Of a stretch of DNA of 64,000 nt, positions 10,301 to 21,589 are shown one piece after another. The stretch comes from Paralithodes platypus (lineage: Eukaryota > Arthropoda > Malacostraca > Decapoda > Lithodidae). A model generated the notes under the pieces. That model saw only the letters and a program-made list of their open reading frames with translations, was not told the origin of the DNA and did not search any database. The number at the start of each line of letters is the position of its first letter. Position 1 is the stretch's first letter. The position numbers and the translations under genes were made by a program. The DNA lies in contig CM064538.1 in NCBI GenBank assembly GCA_032716605.1, forward strand, positions 18,951,263 to 19,015,262. The letters are read 5' to 3'.

Positions 10301-12968
10301 ATATTAGTTCGGAATGCATGTTTAACGTATATTAGTTCGGAATGCATGTTTAACGTATATTAGTTAGGAATGCATGGTTAACGTATATTAGTTCGGAATG
10401 CATGGTTAACGTATATTAGTTCGGAATGCATGGTTAACGTATATTAGTTCGGAATGCATGGTTAACGTATATTAGTTCGGAATGCATGGTTAACGTATAT
10501 TAGTTCGGAATGCATGGTTAACGTATATTAGTTCGGAATGCATGGTTAACGTATATTAGTTCGGAATGCATGGTTAACGTATATTAGTTCGGAATACATG
10601 GTTAACGTATATTAGTTCGGAATGCATGTTTAACGTATATTAGTTCGGAATGCATGTTTAACGTATATTAGTTCGGAATGCATGGTTCACGTATATTAGT
10701 TCGGAATGCATGGTTAACGTATATTAGTTGGGAATGCATGCTTAACGTATATTAGTTGGGAATGCATGCTTAACGTATATTAGTTCGGAATGCATGGTTA
10801 ACGTATATTAGTTCGGAATGCATGGTTAACGTATATTAGTTCGGAATGCATGGTTAACGTATATTAGTTCGGAATGCATGGTTAACGTAAATTAGTTCGG
10901 AATGCATGGTTAACGTATATTAGTTCGAAATGCATGGTTAACGTATATTAGTTCGGAATGCATGCTTAACGTATATTAGTTCGGAATGCATGTTTAACTT
11001 TTATTAGTTCGGAATGCATGCTTAACGTATATTAGTTCGGAATGCATGCTTAATGTATATTAGTTCGGAATGCATGCTTAATGTATATTAGTTCGGAATG
11101 CATGGTTAACGTATATTAGTTCGGAATGCATGTTTAACGTATATTAGTTCGGAATGCATGCTTAAAGTATATTAGTTCGGAATGCATGGTTAACGTATAT
11201 TAGGTCTGAATGCATGTTTAACGTATATTAGTTCGGAATGCATGGTTAACGTATATTAGGTCGGAATGCATGGGTAACGTATATTAGTTCGGAATACATG
11301 GTTCACGTATTTTAGTTCGGAATGCATGGTTAACGTATATTAGTTCGGAATGCATGTTTAACTTATATTAGTTCGGAATGCATGGTTAACGTATATTAGT
11401 TCGGAATGCATGTTTAACTTATATTAGTTCGGAATGCATGTTTAACGTATATTAGTTCGGAATGCATGCTTAACGTATATTAGTTCGGAATGCATGTTTA
11501 ACTTTTATTAGTTCGGAATGCATGCTTAACGTATATTAGTTCGGAATGCATGCTTAATGTATATTAGTTCGGAATGCATGCTTAATGTATATTAGTTCGG
11601 AATGCATGTTTAACGTATATTAGTTCGGAATCCATGGTTAACGTATATTAGTTCGGAATGCATGGTTAACGTATATTAGGTCGGAATGCATGGGTAACGT
11701 ATATTAGTTCGGAATACATGGTTCACGTATATTAGTTCGGAATGCATGGTTAACGTATATTAGTTCGGAATGCATGTTTAACTTATATTAGTTCGGAATG
11801 CATGGTTAACGTATATTAGTTCGGAATGCATGTTTAACTTATATTAGTTCGGAATGCATGTTTAACGTATATTAGTTCGGAATGCATGTTTAACGTATAT
11901 TAGTTCATAATGCATGTTTAACGTATATTAGTTCGGAATGCATGTTTAACGTATATTAGTTCAGAATGCATGGTTAACGTATATTAGTTCGGAATGCATG
12001 TTTAACGTATATTAGTTCGGAATGCATGTTTAACATATATTAGTTCATAATTCATGTTTAACGTATATTAGTTCGGAATGCATGTTTAACGTATATTAGT
12101 TCAGAATGCATGTTTAACGTATATTAGTTCAGAATGCATGTTTAACGTATATTAGTTCGGAATGCATGTTTAACGTATATTAGTTCAGAATGTATGGTTA
12201 ACGTATATTAGTTCGGAATACATGGTTAACGTATATTAGTTCAGAATGCATGGTTAACGTATATTAGTTCAGAATGCATGTTTAACGTATATTAGTTCAG
12301 AATGCATGGTTAACGTATATTAGTTCAGAATGCATGTTTAACGTATATTAGTTCAGAATGCATGGTTAACGTATATTAGTTCAGAATGCATGTTTAACGT
12401 ATATTAGTTCAGAATGCATGGTTAACGTATATTAGTTCAGAATGCATGTTTAACGTATATTAGTTCGGAATGCATGCTTAACGTATATTAGTTCGGAATG
12501 CATGTTTAACGTATATTAGTTCGGAATGCATGTTTAACGTATATTTGTTCGGAATGCATGCTTAACGTATATTAGTTCGGAATGCATGTTTAACGTATAT
12601 TAGTTCGGAATGCATGTTTAACGTATATTAGTTCAGAATGCATGTTTAACGTATATTAGTTCGGAATGCATGTTTAACGTATATTAGTTCGGAATGCATG
12701 GTTAACGTATATTAGTTCGGAATGCATGTTTAACGTATATTAGTTCAGAATGCATGTTTAACGTATATTAGTTCAGAATGCATGGTTAACGTATATTAGT
12801 TCAGAATGCATGTTTAACGTATATTAGTTCAGAATGCATTTTTAACGTATATTAGTTCAGAATGCATGGTTAACGTATATTAGTTCAGAATGCATGTTTA
12901 ACGTATATTAGTTCAGAATGCATGTTTAACGTGTATTAGTTCAGAATGCATGGTTAACGTATATTAGT
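7313..12968. repeat. 28-bp satellite array, about 202 units
   Basis: The unit is GCATGGTTAACGTATATTAG plus TTCGGAAT. It contains the palindromes ATGCAT and GTTAAC. Variant positions are mainly ATG[G/T/C]TTAAC and TTC[G/A]GAA. Variants are not random: G and T forms alternate as a 56-bp dimer at about 10080-10200 and 12240-12470. A marked block carrying GGTCGGAATGCATGGGTAAC then a GTTCAC variant appears near 9630, 11250 and 11670, the last two exactly 420 bp (15 units) apart, showing higher-order duplication. No spacers occur, so it is not a CRISPR array. No frame of note. Confidence 0.97.
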
Positions 12969-13368
12969 CAGCCAGACGAATAATTGGCACAGTCAATCTT
13001 TAGTGTTTAGGGATGTACCCATTTTGGCTCGCTCTTGATGAATATACAGATAAGGTTCCCGACTCTATTTTCTTTCCTATCTTTACTACATAGATGAGAG
13101 AGAGAGAGGAACGGTGTGTGGAGGGAGGGGGGGGGGGAGGGGTGGTCAAACCCGTGATTTCTGTAAAGTACAGTAGATGTGGCAACGTGTGGTATTGAGA
13201 TGCCTTGGTAATGAAACCGACTGGTGAAGAAAAGGTCTAGTGGTGACATGACTTGGTGTTGAGGTGACTCGTCTTGTTGGAGTGGTGAGACGTCCTGATG
13301 TTGAAGTGTCCTGATACCCTATCCTTCTACTCTAAACTTTCCCTCTTACTAACATTTCTGAGCCAGTA
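12969..13368. other. No gene; unique sequence with GA and G runs
   Basis: After the satellite there is unassigned sequence with a GA block (13094-13110) and a G-rich stretch (13117-13143). Short minus-strand frames here are proline-rich translations of that G run and have no recognisable domain. Confidence 0.6.
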
Positions 13369-13617
13369 CCGATAAAAAGGTCAGCCCTGTGGATCTACGC
13401 GGTCTACGGGCAAGCTCTAAAAAAGTCCATGACGTAATTTTCATCATTCTGGTTACCATTAGACATTTTTCTTTAGCTTAAAATCTACCTCAGGACTCAA
13501 AGGGGTAAAAACTATTTGATATACCATCTGAATAAAATAGGACTTTGACAAAACTGCATACAATCGTCTAACTGTATCCAGAAGCAAAGGGAAAAAGGCA
13601 TCATGGTGCATAAGGGG
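13369..13617. mobile_element. MITE-P copy 2, divergent
   Basis: It shares the family's inverted internal pair: TTCTGGTTACCATTAGAC at about 13448 and, inverted, GTCTAACTGTATCCAGAAGC near 13567. The right end is AAGGGG followed by TTAA at 13618-13621. The left boundary is approximate. It abuts a LINE linker fragment on its right. Confidence 0.55.
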
Positions 13618-13621
13618 TTAA

Positions 13622-13808
13622 GAGTCTCAACCCTCCTGTCTCTTCTGGTAGTTTGCCCAGTTTTCTTCGTATCTCTAGTTTAGTCTCCATTTTCACCAAT
13701 TAACCCTATCGTTGAAGTCACTACCTTAATCTTCCTGATGTAACTGTAAAATTCTTCAGGTTGGTCTTACTTTGATTTGCAACCTGTATATCTCGCGTGG
13801 TTTTTAAC
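13622..13808 (-). pseudogene. LINE linker fragment, severed from 14655-15650
   Basis: The reverse complement encodes the PEEFYSYI-type linker sequence also seen at positions 1-60. It continues the minus-strand endonuclease relic at 14655-15650, and the two are separated by MITEs and a 32-bp array inserted at a TTAATTAC site that is intact in the copy at 80-90. Confidence 0.65.
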
Positions 13809-14240
13809 CCTTTCATTACCAAGCCACCCTTTTAACTTTATTCTGGCTACTATTAAACGCTTTTATTCAGTTTAACCCTTTCACGCATTTATGACGCAGA
13901 GGTTGCCACATTAGCAATAAGAAAGTGTTTTCTCTCTTACAATTGCCTCTCCAAAATTAGTTTTCTGCCCACAGCTAACTCAGACAACTGCAGAGGTTGA
14001 AGTAACTAAACTAAAGGTTTCTAATTACCCTTGATGGTAACAAAGGTTTTAAAGTATCCCCAAAAGGCTCAAAATCGCGTCATATGTTGGAGAGGGTTAA
14101 ACGCTTTTATTCAGTTTAAAAAGGGCCTCCAGTAAAGTAACCTGCTTCTAACTATCCAACTTAACAATGTTTACTACTACAGATCCTTCTTAAGCTGCAC
14201 AAAATAGTCTAAATATAGCAAGAATAAACTTAAAAAGCCG
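13809..14240. mobile_element. MITE-P copy 3, with a second TTAA element inside
   Basis: The outer element starts with TTAACCCTTTC and has the inverted pair CTGGCTACTATTAAACGC (13843) and the AAGCTGCACAAAATAGTC/TAGCAAGAATAAAC arm (about 14190-14230). It ends in the GTCACCGGTACAGAAGAGG terminus at 14240-14265, where the 32-bp array begins. An inner element (13876-14096) with CCCTTTCACGC...GGAGAGGG ends interrupts it. A 23-bp direct repeat that begins and ends with TTAA flanks the inner element at 13853-13875 and 14097-14119. Confidence 0.65.
13876..14096. mobile_element. Inner TTAA-flanked MITE
   Basis: 221 bp, TTAA on both sides. Terminal repeats: CCCTTTCACGCATTTATGACGC-type left end (13876) versus CCCTCTCCAACATATGACGC on the right in reverse complement. 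No reading frame. Confidence 0.7.
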
Positions 14241-14650
14241 TCACCGGTACAGAAGAGGTTTATTAAAAGCCGTCACCGGTACAGAAGAGGTTAATTAAAA
14301 GCCATCACCGATACAGAAGAGGTTAATTAAAAGCCGTCACCGGTACAGAAGAGGTTAATTAAAAGCCATCACCGGTACAGAAGAGTTTAATTAAAAGCCG
14401 TCACCGGTACAGAAGAGGTTAATTAAAAGCCATCACCGGTACAGAAGAGTTTAATTAAAAGCCGTCACCGGTACAGAAGAGGTTAATTAAAAGCCATCAC
14501 CGGTACAGAAGAGGTTAATTAAAAGCCATCACCGGTACAGAAGAGGTTTATTAAAAGCCGTCACCGGTACAGAAGAGGTTAATTAAAAGCCATCACCGGT
14601 ACAGAAGAGGTTAATTAAAAGCCGTCACCGATACAGAAGAGGTTAATTAC
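14235..14650. repeat. 32-bp minisatellite, about 13 units, made of a MITE-P end
   Basis: The unit is TTAATTAAAAGCCGTCACCG followed by GTACAGAAGAGG. It equals the right terminus of MITE-P plus its TTAA target (compare GTCACGGTACAGAAGGGG-TTAA at 38272-38291). G/A alternation in CCGTCACC versus CCATCACC gives a partial 64-bp dimer pattern. The array lies exactly at the right boundary of MITE-P copy 3 and ends in the LINE target sequence TTAATTAC. Confidence 0.9.
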
Positions 14651-15650
14651 ATTAACGTTTTGGCTTTGCGTCGTAGATCTATGAATATTGCTTGATTATC
14701 CTGATTATCAGAGATTATTTATCTATCATGAACATTCTGTTTGGTATGCAGACCCTCCGCTATTGCTTCATTCCACCACTTAGGCTTATTATTATGCAAT
14801 GTTCTTAGTTTTGTTTTGTTTTATGGTATGCAGTCGTGTACGGAGTTTGAGGAAGTTGTGGTGAAAAATGTTCATGATTGGTTTGTATAATCATTGTTAA
14901 TAAAACAAACTCCAATCGGTTTATTTAAGTATTGCTCTAAGTTTACGGAAGTTTGCTCGCTTGAAATTTGAGACCTTCTATTTGAGTTTGTTGCTATTAC
15001 ATTTTAAAGGGAAAGTGATATGATGGTAATTATTACTGAATTAATCACAAATTTTCAAATTTTCAATAAATTCCTTTTGTGTTGCAAGTACAAGGTCAAG
15101 GAAGTTATTTCCACGGGTCGGAGATTTAACTGATAGAGCGAGCTCTTGCAAGTTTGCATACAGGTCTTGTCTAGAGTGTGAAGTAAGACTATCTTTCCAC
15201 TTGTTCACAGGTAAATTGAAGTCTCCAACAAATACAGTATCTTGCGAGTTCCTTAACTCTGCAATTTGCTCACACATTTGTCAATTTACACTGATTGAGC
15301 TAGAGGTCTGTATATTAATGAAAGTATTATTTTTATTAGTACAAAGGATGTCTACGTTCACAATTTGAAGTTTTCACTAGAGGATTGGGTTAAGACTTTC
15401 TTTGATAACAAATATAATTCTACCTTCATTTTTATTTATTCGGCTTTTCTCAAAACTTACATAACCGGAAAGTGAATAGGCTACTGTTAAAAAGTATGTC
15501 TAATGAATTGAGCCAAGAATCTGTTATACCAATTAAACCATCATTTTCTGTAAACCCTAGTTCCTCTAAATCTTACAATTTATTAGGCTATAATATTATG
15601 CTACGAGCATTTGCATAGAGAACTTAGTTGTAGTTTTATAATTCACGGAA
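14651..15650 (-). pseudogene. LINE endonuclease (EEP-type) relic
   Basis: Reading down from about 15640: YANARS, then LEELGFTENDGLIGITDSWL, a decayed section with a stop near 15280, then the open segment 15277-15041 with VFVGDFNLPVNKW and NFLDLVLATQKE, then linker RRKAK. These are the successive motifs of the apurinic-like endonuclease of CR1/Jockey-superfamily LINEs; GDFN carries a catalytic aspartate and asparagine. Stops and indels make it inactive. The linker continues beyond the MITE/minisatellite insertion at 13622-13808. Confidence 0.8.
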
Positions 15651-15684
15651 CGCTCTTTAATAGAATGTTTGGTTCTGGTCGGAT

Positions 15685-15955
15685 CTACATTTACGTACAG
15701 TCACAGCGAATTTGACCACTTGCGAGTTTCAGGTTATAAGGAAGTTGGAGCCGTGAAGAGATATTTTAAACAGAAATACAATAATTATGTAAGTTTCTGA
15801 TGGATATATGGTATGTTGAATTGGGTTTTATGTATTTAAAAATTTACTATGACCGTATTTTAGCAGTAAATTCTGTTAAATATCGTTGTCTACAGCTCCA
15901 AGTTCCTTATAGAACGAAACTCGCAAGTCGGCAATTGTGGACCAGGCGATGAACC
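15685..15955. mobile_element. Palindromic (foldback) element of about 270 bp
   Basis: ACTTGCGAGTTTCAGGTTAT at about 15718 pairs with the right arm CTCGCAAGTCGGCAATTG (15922), and the similarity continues through GGAAGTTGGAGCC versus AGCTCCAAGTTCC. The arms are about 45 bp with a spacer of about 130 bp. Exact termini and target duplication are not clear, so the superfamily is unknown. Confidence 0.6.
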
Positions 15956-16079
15956 CCTTTCTAGACACCACGCATGTGTATCGCATCCGAACAGTGAAAC
16001 TGTGTAGTTTAAACTGCCAGGCCCCGCCCACTACTGGGTCGCCAGTCAGTTGGCAGAAAACCTTTAGATAAATGGTTTA

Positions 16080-16080
<1 letters not shown>

Positions 16081-16120
<40 letters not shown>
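16081..16120. repeat. AC microsatellite
   Basis: Twenty or so AC units with one T interruption. Positions 15956-16080 and 16121-16320 hold no recognisable feature. Confidence 0.95.
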
Positions 16121-16126
<6 letters not shown>

Positions 16127-16322
16127 ACTTCACTTTATGCTTTTATAAAGAGTGTGCATACGCTAACAATATTTAGTATTAAGTCCCGGAGTGAGTGTAC
16201 AGTAAATGTGGCGTTGTATAGCATTTATATCGTAGGTATGCTAAGTTATTTATTCAATGGTATATATTGCAGACGGTTTTAGTTATGTATAGACTATCGA
16301 CCGGCACATGACAGAATAGGCA

Positions 16323-16963
16323 TACCATATCGAGTACTGCTCACCTGTCTGGTTGTCAGCAGCTGACTGCCATCTCAAGTTGCTTGACAGGTCGCTAAAT
16401 TCCATCAGTTTTATTCTACCTCATTTGTCTCTTGATCTGTGTCATCGACGTAAAGTTGGTGCCATTAGTCTTTTATTTAAAGTTTTTAACAACCCTCAGC
16501 ATCCCTTACATGGGGTTCTGCCTGGGCCCTATGTCCGGGCTCGTGCAACTAGATTCACAAGCAACCTTAATGATCTTGCCATGAGCCGTGTTAATTTGTC
16601 TACTACACAGTTTTCAGGGTGTTTTGTGCCGGCCATGGTTGACTTGTGGAATAAGTTGCCAAATGAGCTAGTCAATTCAGCTAATATCTCCATTTTTAAG
16701 TCTAGAGTTAATGCTTTTTTGCAGCATTAATTCTAATTTTAAAACTTATTTTATTCTATTTTATTGTATGATATTTATACTTGATATCCTCCACTGCATA
16801 ATATGTTATCTGTGTTTAATATGTGTATATGTACAGTACAGTATACAGTATATGTTTATATTTTTTCCTAAGTTGCCGTAGTCTCTCTCCAGTGCTTCCG
16901 GGTGTTTTGTGTGGATTCATCTTGATGGTGTTTCTGCACCCCGGTTGGAGACTTCGGCATCTC

Positions 16964-16995
<32 letters not shown>
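16323..16995 (+). pseudogene. 5'-truncated LINE: RT C-terminus, 3' UTR and (TAA)n tail
   Basis: A frame opens at about 16323 with IEYCSPVWLSAADCHLKLLDR, the end of the thumb region of Jockey/CR1-like RTs. It runs to a stop at 16728-16730 through RATRFTSNL and a C-terminal WNKLPNELVNS segment, a common LINE C-terminal signature. A 3' UTR follows and ends in a (TAA)n tract at 16967-16994, the expected simple-repeat 3' tail. The catalytic RT and endonuclease are absent, as in usual incomplete reverse transcription. The retained frame has no stop, so the insertion may be fairly young. Confidence 0.8.
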
Positions 16996-16996
<1 letters not shown>

Positions 16997-17067
16997 AGAC
17001 AAGTGATATGTTCAATACCCACGTCCCTTGTATAATGCCTACTGTAGTTAGGTTTTAATTTTGTTAA

Positions 17068-17254
17068 CGAGTTAAGTCAGTTTTAATATATTCTAGTTAC
17101 CATTAAGCGTTATTATACAGATTAAGAAGTACATCCGATTAGAAGCTATTATCTTATTAAATCTTTATAGTTACCAAAAATCCGTCCAAGCTGCATGAAA
17201 CGGTCTAAATATAGCTACAGTTAAATCGAAAATAATTCTCCCAGACAGAAAAGG
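17068..17254. mobile_element. MITE-P copy 5, degenerate
   Basis: Preceded by TTAA at 17064-17067. It has the family arms TTCTAGTTACCATTAAGCG (left) and AAGCTGCATGAAACGGTC with TAGCTACAG (right), then ends in AGAAAAGG-TTAG. The outer terminal repeats are weak. Confidence 0.55.
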
Positions 17255-17454
17255 TTAGAATTCTTACGTATAATTTATCATATAAGAGATGAGTAAAAGC
17301 GAATGGCGAAACACAATAGGCCTATGTTACCTGCTATGTAAACTACCATATATTACGTTGCTGACCTTGTGTAGGATAAGTCAGTGTCATGACATATTTT
17401 TGAATAATATTAGTCATACGGATAGACATTTACCTATATTTGCATATATACACT

Positions 17455-17597
17455 GATTAAACAGATCTTACGATCCCTGCCATGTTGCCAGGACTTAATA
17501 TTAGTAGACAGCAACCCTAAGAGTAAGAGAAACCGGAAGGAAAGGATAGCAAACATTAAGGCTCTCTCTCCCTCTCTCTCCCCCCCCCCCCCCCTCC
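17455..17597 (+). repeat. Dispersed repeat D copy 1, ending in CT and C runs
   Basis: ACAGATCTTACGATCCC, CCAGGACTTAAT and GGAAGGAAAGGATAGCAAA occur in the same order at 38836-38950 and in reverse orientation at 24570-24700. Each copy ends in a CT-rich tract. A non-coding dispersed element (SINE-like) is possible, but I see no promoter boxes. Confidence 0.5.
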
Positions 17598-17716
17598 CAG
17601 TTGTATTCGCTAAATTGTTAATTTGTATGGAGTAATGCATATATTGTTGGACTAATTACATCCAAATCTCCAGTTGTCTCAGTAAATTAGCCAGGTGATA
17701 CGTTGTGTAGCGCTCG

Positions 17717-20700
17717 TAAAACTGTCTGTTACCTACTGCCACGGGAGTTTATTGTATACATGTACACTGTCTGTTACCTGCTGCCACGTGAGTTTATTGT
17801 ATACATGTACACTGTCTGTTACCTGCTGCCACGTGAGTTTATTGTATACATGTACACTGTCTGTTACCTGCTGCCACGGGAGTTTATTGTATACATGTAA
17901 ACTGTCTGTTACCTGCTGCCACGGGAGTTTATTGTATACATGTACACTGTATGTTACCTGCTGCCACGGGAGTTTATTGTATACATGTACACTGTCTGTT
18001 ACCTGCTGCCACGGGAGTTTATTGTATACATGTAAACTGTCTGTTACCTGCTGCCACGGGAGTTTATTGTATACATGTAAACTGTCTGTTACCTGCTGCC
18101 ACGGGAGTTTATTGTATACATGTAAACTGTCTGTTACCTGCTGCCACGGGAGTTTATTGTATACATGTACACTGTCTGTTACCTCCTGCCATGGGAGTTT
18201 ATTGTATACATGTACACTGTCTGTTACCTGCTGCCACGGGAGTTTATTGTATACATGTAAACTGTCTGTTACCTGCTGCCACGGGAGTTTATTGTATACA
18301 TGTAAACTGTCTGTTCCCTGCTGCCACGGGAGTTTATTGTATACATGTAAACTGTCTGTTCCCTGCTGCCACGGGAGTTTATTGTATACATGTAAACTGT
18401 CTGTTACCTGCTGCCACGGGAGTTTATTGTATACATGTAAACTGTTACCTGCTGCCACGGGAGTTTATTGTATACATGTAAACTGTGTTACCTGCTGCCA
18501 CGGGAGTTTATTGTATACATGTACACTGTCTGTTACCTGCTGCCATGGGAGTTTATTGTATACATGTACACTGTCTGTTACCTGCTACCACAGGAGTTTA
18601 TTGTATACATGTACACTGTCTGTTACCTGCTGCCACGTGAGTTTATTGTATACATGTACACTGTCTGTTACCTGCTGCCACGTGAGTTTATTGTATACAT
18701 GTACACTGTCTGTTACCTGCTGCCACGTGAGTTTATTGTATACATGTAAACTGTCTGTTACCTGCTGCCACGGGAGTTTATTGTATACATGTAAACTGTC
18801 TGTTACCTGCTGCCACGGGAGTTTATTGTATACATGTACACTGTCTGTTACCTGCTGCCACGGGAGTTTATTGTATACATGTACACTGTCTGTTACATGC
18901 TGCTACGGGAGTTTATTGTATACATGTAAACTGTCTGTTACCTGCTGCCACGGGAGTTGATTGTATACATGTAAACTGTCTGTTACCTGCTGCCACGGGA
19001 GTTTATTGTATACATGTAAACTGTCTGTTACCTGCTGCCACGGGAGTTTATTGTATACATGTACACTGTCTGTTACCTGCTGCCATGGGAGTTTATTGTA
19101 TACATGTACACTGTCTGTTACCTGCTGCCACGGGAGTTTATTGTATACATGTAAACTGTCTGTTACCTGCTGCCACGGGAGTTTATTGTATACATGTAAA
19201 CTGTCTTGTTCCCTGCTGCCACGGGAGTTTATTGTATACATGTAAACTGTCTGTTCCCTGCTGCCACGGGAGTTTATTGTATACATGTAAACTGTCTGTT
19301 ACCTGCTGCCACGGGAGTTTATTGTATACATGTAAACTGTCTGTTACCTGCTGCCACGGGAGTTTATTGTATACATGTAAACTGTCTGTTACCTGCTGCC
19401 ACGGGAGATTATTGTATACATGTACACTGTCTGTTACCTGCTGCCACGGGAGTTTATTGTATACATGTACACTGTCTGTTACCTGCTGCCACGGGAGTTT
19501 ATTGTATACATGTAAACTGTCTGTTGCCTGCTGCCACGGGAGTTTATTGTATACATGTAAACTGTCTGTTACCTGCTGCCACGGGAGTTTATTGTATACA
19601 TGTACACTGTCTGTTACCTGCTGCCACGGGAGTTTATTGTATATATGTACACTGTGTTACCTGCTGCCACGGGAGTTTATTGTATACATGTACACTGTCT
19701 GTTACCTGCTGCCACGGGAGTTTATTGTATACATTTGCACTGTCTGTTACCTGCTGCCACGGGAGTTTATTGTATACATGTAAACTGTCTGTTGCCTGCT
19801 GCCACGGGAGTTTATTGTATACATGTACACTGTCTGTTACCTGCTGCCATGGGAGTTTATTGTATACATGTACACTGTCTGTTACCTGCTGCCACGGGAG
19901 TTTATTGTATACATGTAAACTGTCTGTTACCTGCTGCCACGGGAGTTTATTGTATACATGTAAACTGTCTTGTTCCCTGCTGCCACGGGAGTTTATTGTA
20001 TACATGTAAACTGTCTGTTCCCTGCTGCCACGGGAGTTTATTGTATACATGTACACTGTCTGTTACCTGCTGCCACGGGAGTTTATTGTATACATGTAAA
20101 CTGTCTGTTGCCTGCTGCCACGGGAGTTTATTGTATACATGTATACTGTCTGTTACCTGCTGCCACGGGAGTTTATTGTATACATGTACACTGTCTGTTA
20201 CCTGCTGCCACGGGAGTTTATTGTATATATGTACACTGTCTGTTACCTGCTGCCACGGGAGTTTATTGTATACATGTACACTCTCTGTTACCAGCTGCCA
20301 TGGGAGTTTATTGTATACATGTAAACTGTGTTACCTGCTGCCACGGGAGTTTATTGTATACATGTACACTGTCTGTTACCTGCTGCCACGGGAGTTTATT
20401 GTATACATGTAAACTGTCTGTTACCTGCTGCCACGGGAGTTTATTGTATACATGTACACTGTCTGTTACCTGCTGCCACGGGAGTTTATTGTATACATGT
20501 AAACTGTGTTACCTGCTGCCACGGGAGTTTATTGTATACATGTACACTGTCTGTTACCTGCTGCCACGGGAGTTTATTGTATACATGTAAGCTGTCTATT
20601 ACCTGCTGCCATGGGAGTTTATTGTATACATGTAAACTTTCTGTTACCTGCTGCCACGGGAGTATCTTGTGTACATGTACATTGTCAGTTACCTGCTGCC

Positions 20701-21489
20701 ATGGGAGTTTATATTATACATGTACACTGTCTGGTAGCTGCTGCCACGGGAGTTTATTGTATACATGTAAACTGTCTATTACCTACTGCCACGGGAGTTT
20801 ATTGTATACATGTACACTGTCTGTTACCTCCTGCCACGGGAGTTTATTGTATACATGTAAACTGTCTGTTACCTGCTGCCACGGGAGTTTATTGTATACA
20901 TGTACACTGTCTGTTACCTGCTGCCACGGGAGTTTATTGTATACATGTACACTGTCGGTTACCTGCTGCCACGTGAGTTTATTGTATACATGTACACTGT
21001 ATGTTACCTGCTGCCACGGGAGTTTATTGGATACAGGTACACTGTCTGTTACCTGCTGCCACGGGAGTTTATTGTATACATGTAAACTGTATATTACCTG
21101 CTGCCACGGGAGTTTATTGTATAAATGTACACTGTCTGCTACCTGCTGCCAAGGGAGTTTATTGTATACATCTAAACTGTCTGTTACCTGCTGCCACGGG
21201 AGTTTATTGTATACATGTACACTGTCTGTTACCTGCTGCCACGGGAGTTTATTGTATACATGTAAACTGTATATTACCTGCTGCCACGGGAGTTTATTGT
21301 ATACATGTACACTGTCTGTTACCTGCTGCCACGGGAGTTTATTGTATACATGTAAACTGTGTTACCTGCTGCCACGGGAGTTTATTGTATACATGTACAC
21401 TGTCTGTTACCTGCTGCCACGGGAGTTTATTGTATACATGTAAACTGTCTGTTACCTGCTGCCACGGGAGTTTATTGTATACATGTACA
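17717..21489. repeat. 45-bp satellite array, about 84 units
   Basis: The unit is ACTGTCTGTTACCTGCTGCC, ACGGGAGTTTATTGTATACA, TGTAC or TGTAA. Because 45 is fifteen codons, long frames stay open on both strands (for example a 15-residue cysteine-rich repeat on plus), with jumps where a unit has lost 2 or 4 bases or gained 1. The frames follow the period, not selection. A block with the one-base insertion CTGTCTTGTTCCCTG is duplicated at 19201 and 19965, about 17 units apart, showing segmental duplication inside the array. No spacers. Confidence 0.96.
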
Positions 21490-21589
21490 TTGACCTACGG
21501 TAGGATATTACTATATTTATAGTTTTTCATTAACAGTAGTTACTATATTATTAGATTTCTATTATTTTACTATTATCATAATCATCACC

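Noticed and set aside
7313..12968. CRISPR-like direct repeats
   Set aside because: Units are contiguous with no unique spacers and the window is eukaryotic.
17717..21489. Long open frames (up to 421 codons) as a repeat-protein gene
   Set aside because: The 45-bp period is a multiple of three, so all frames stay open; unit indels switch frames freely and no start context or flanking coding sequence is seen.
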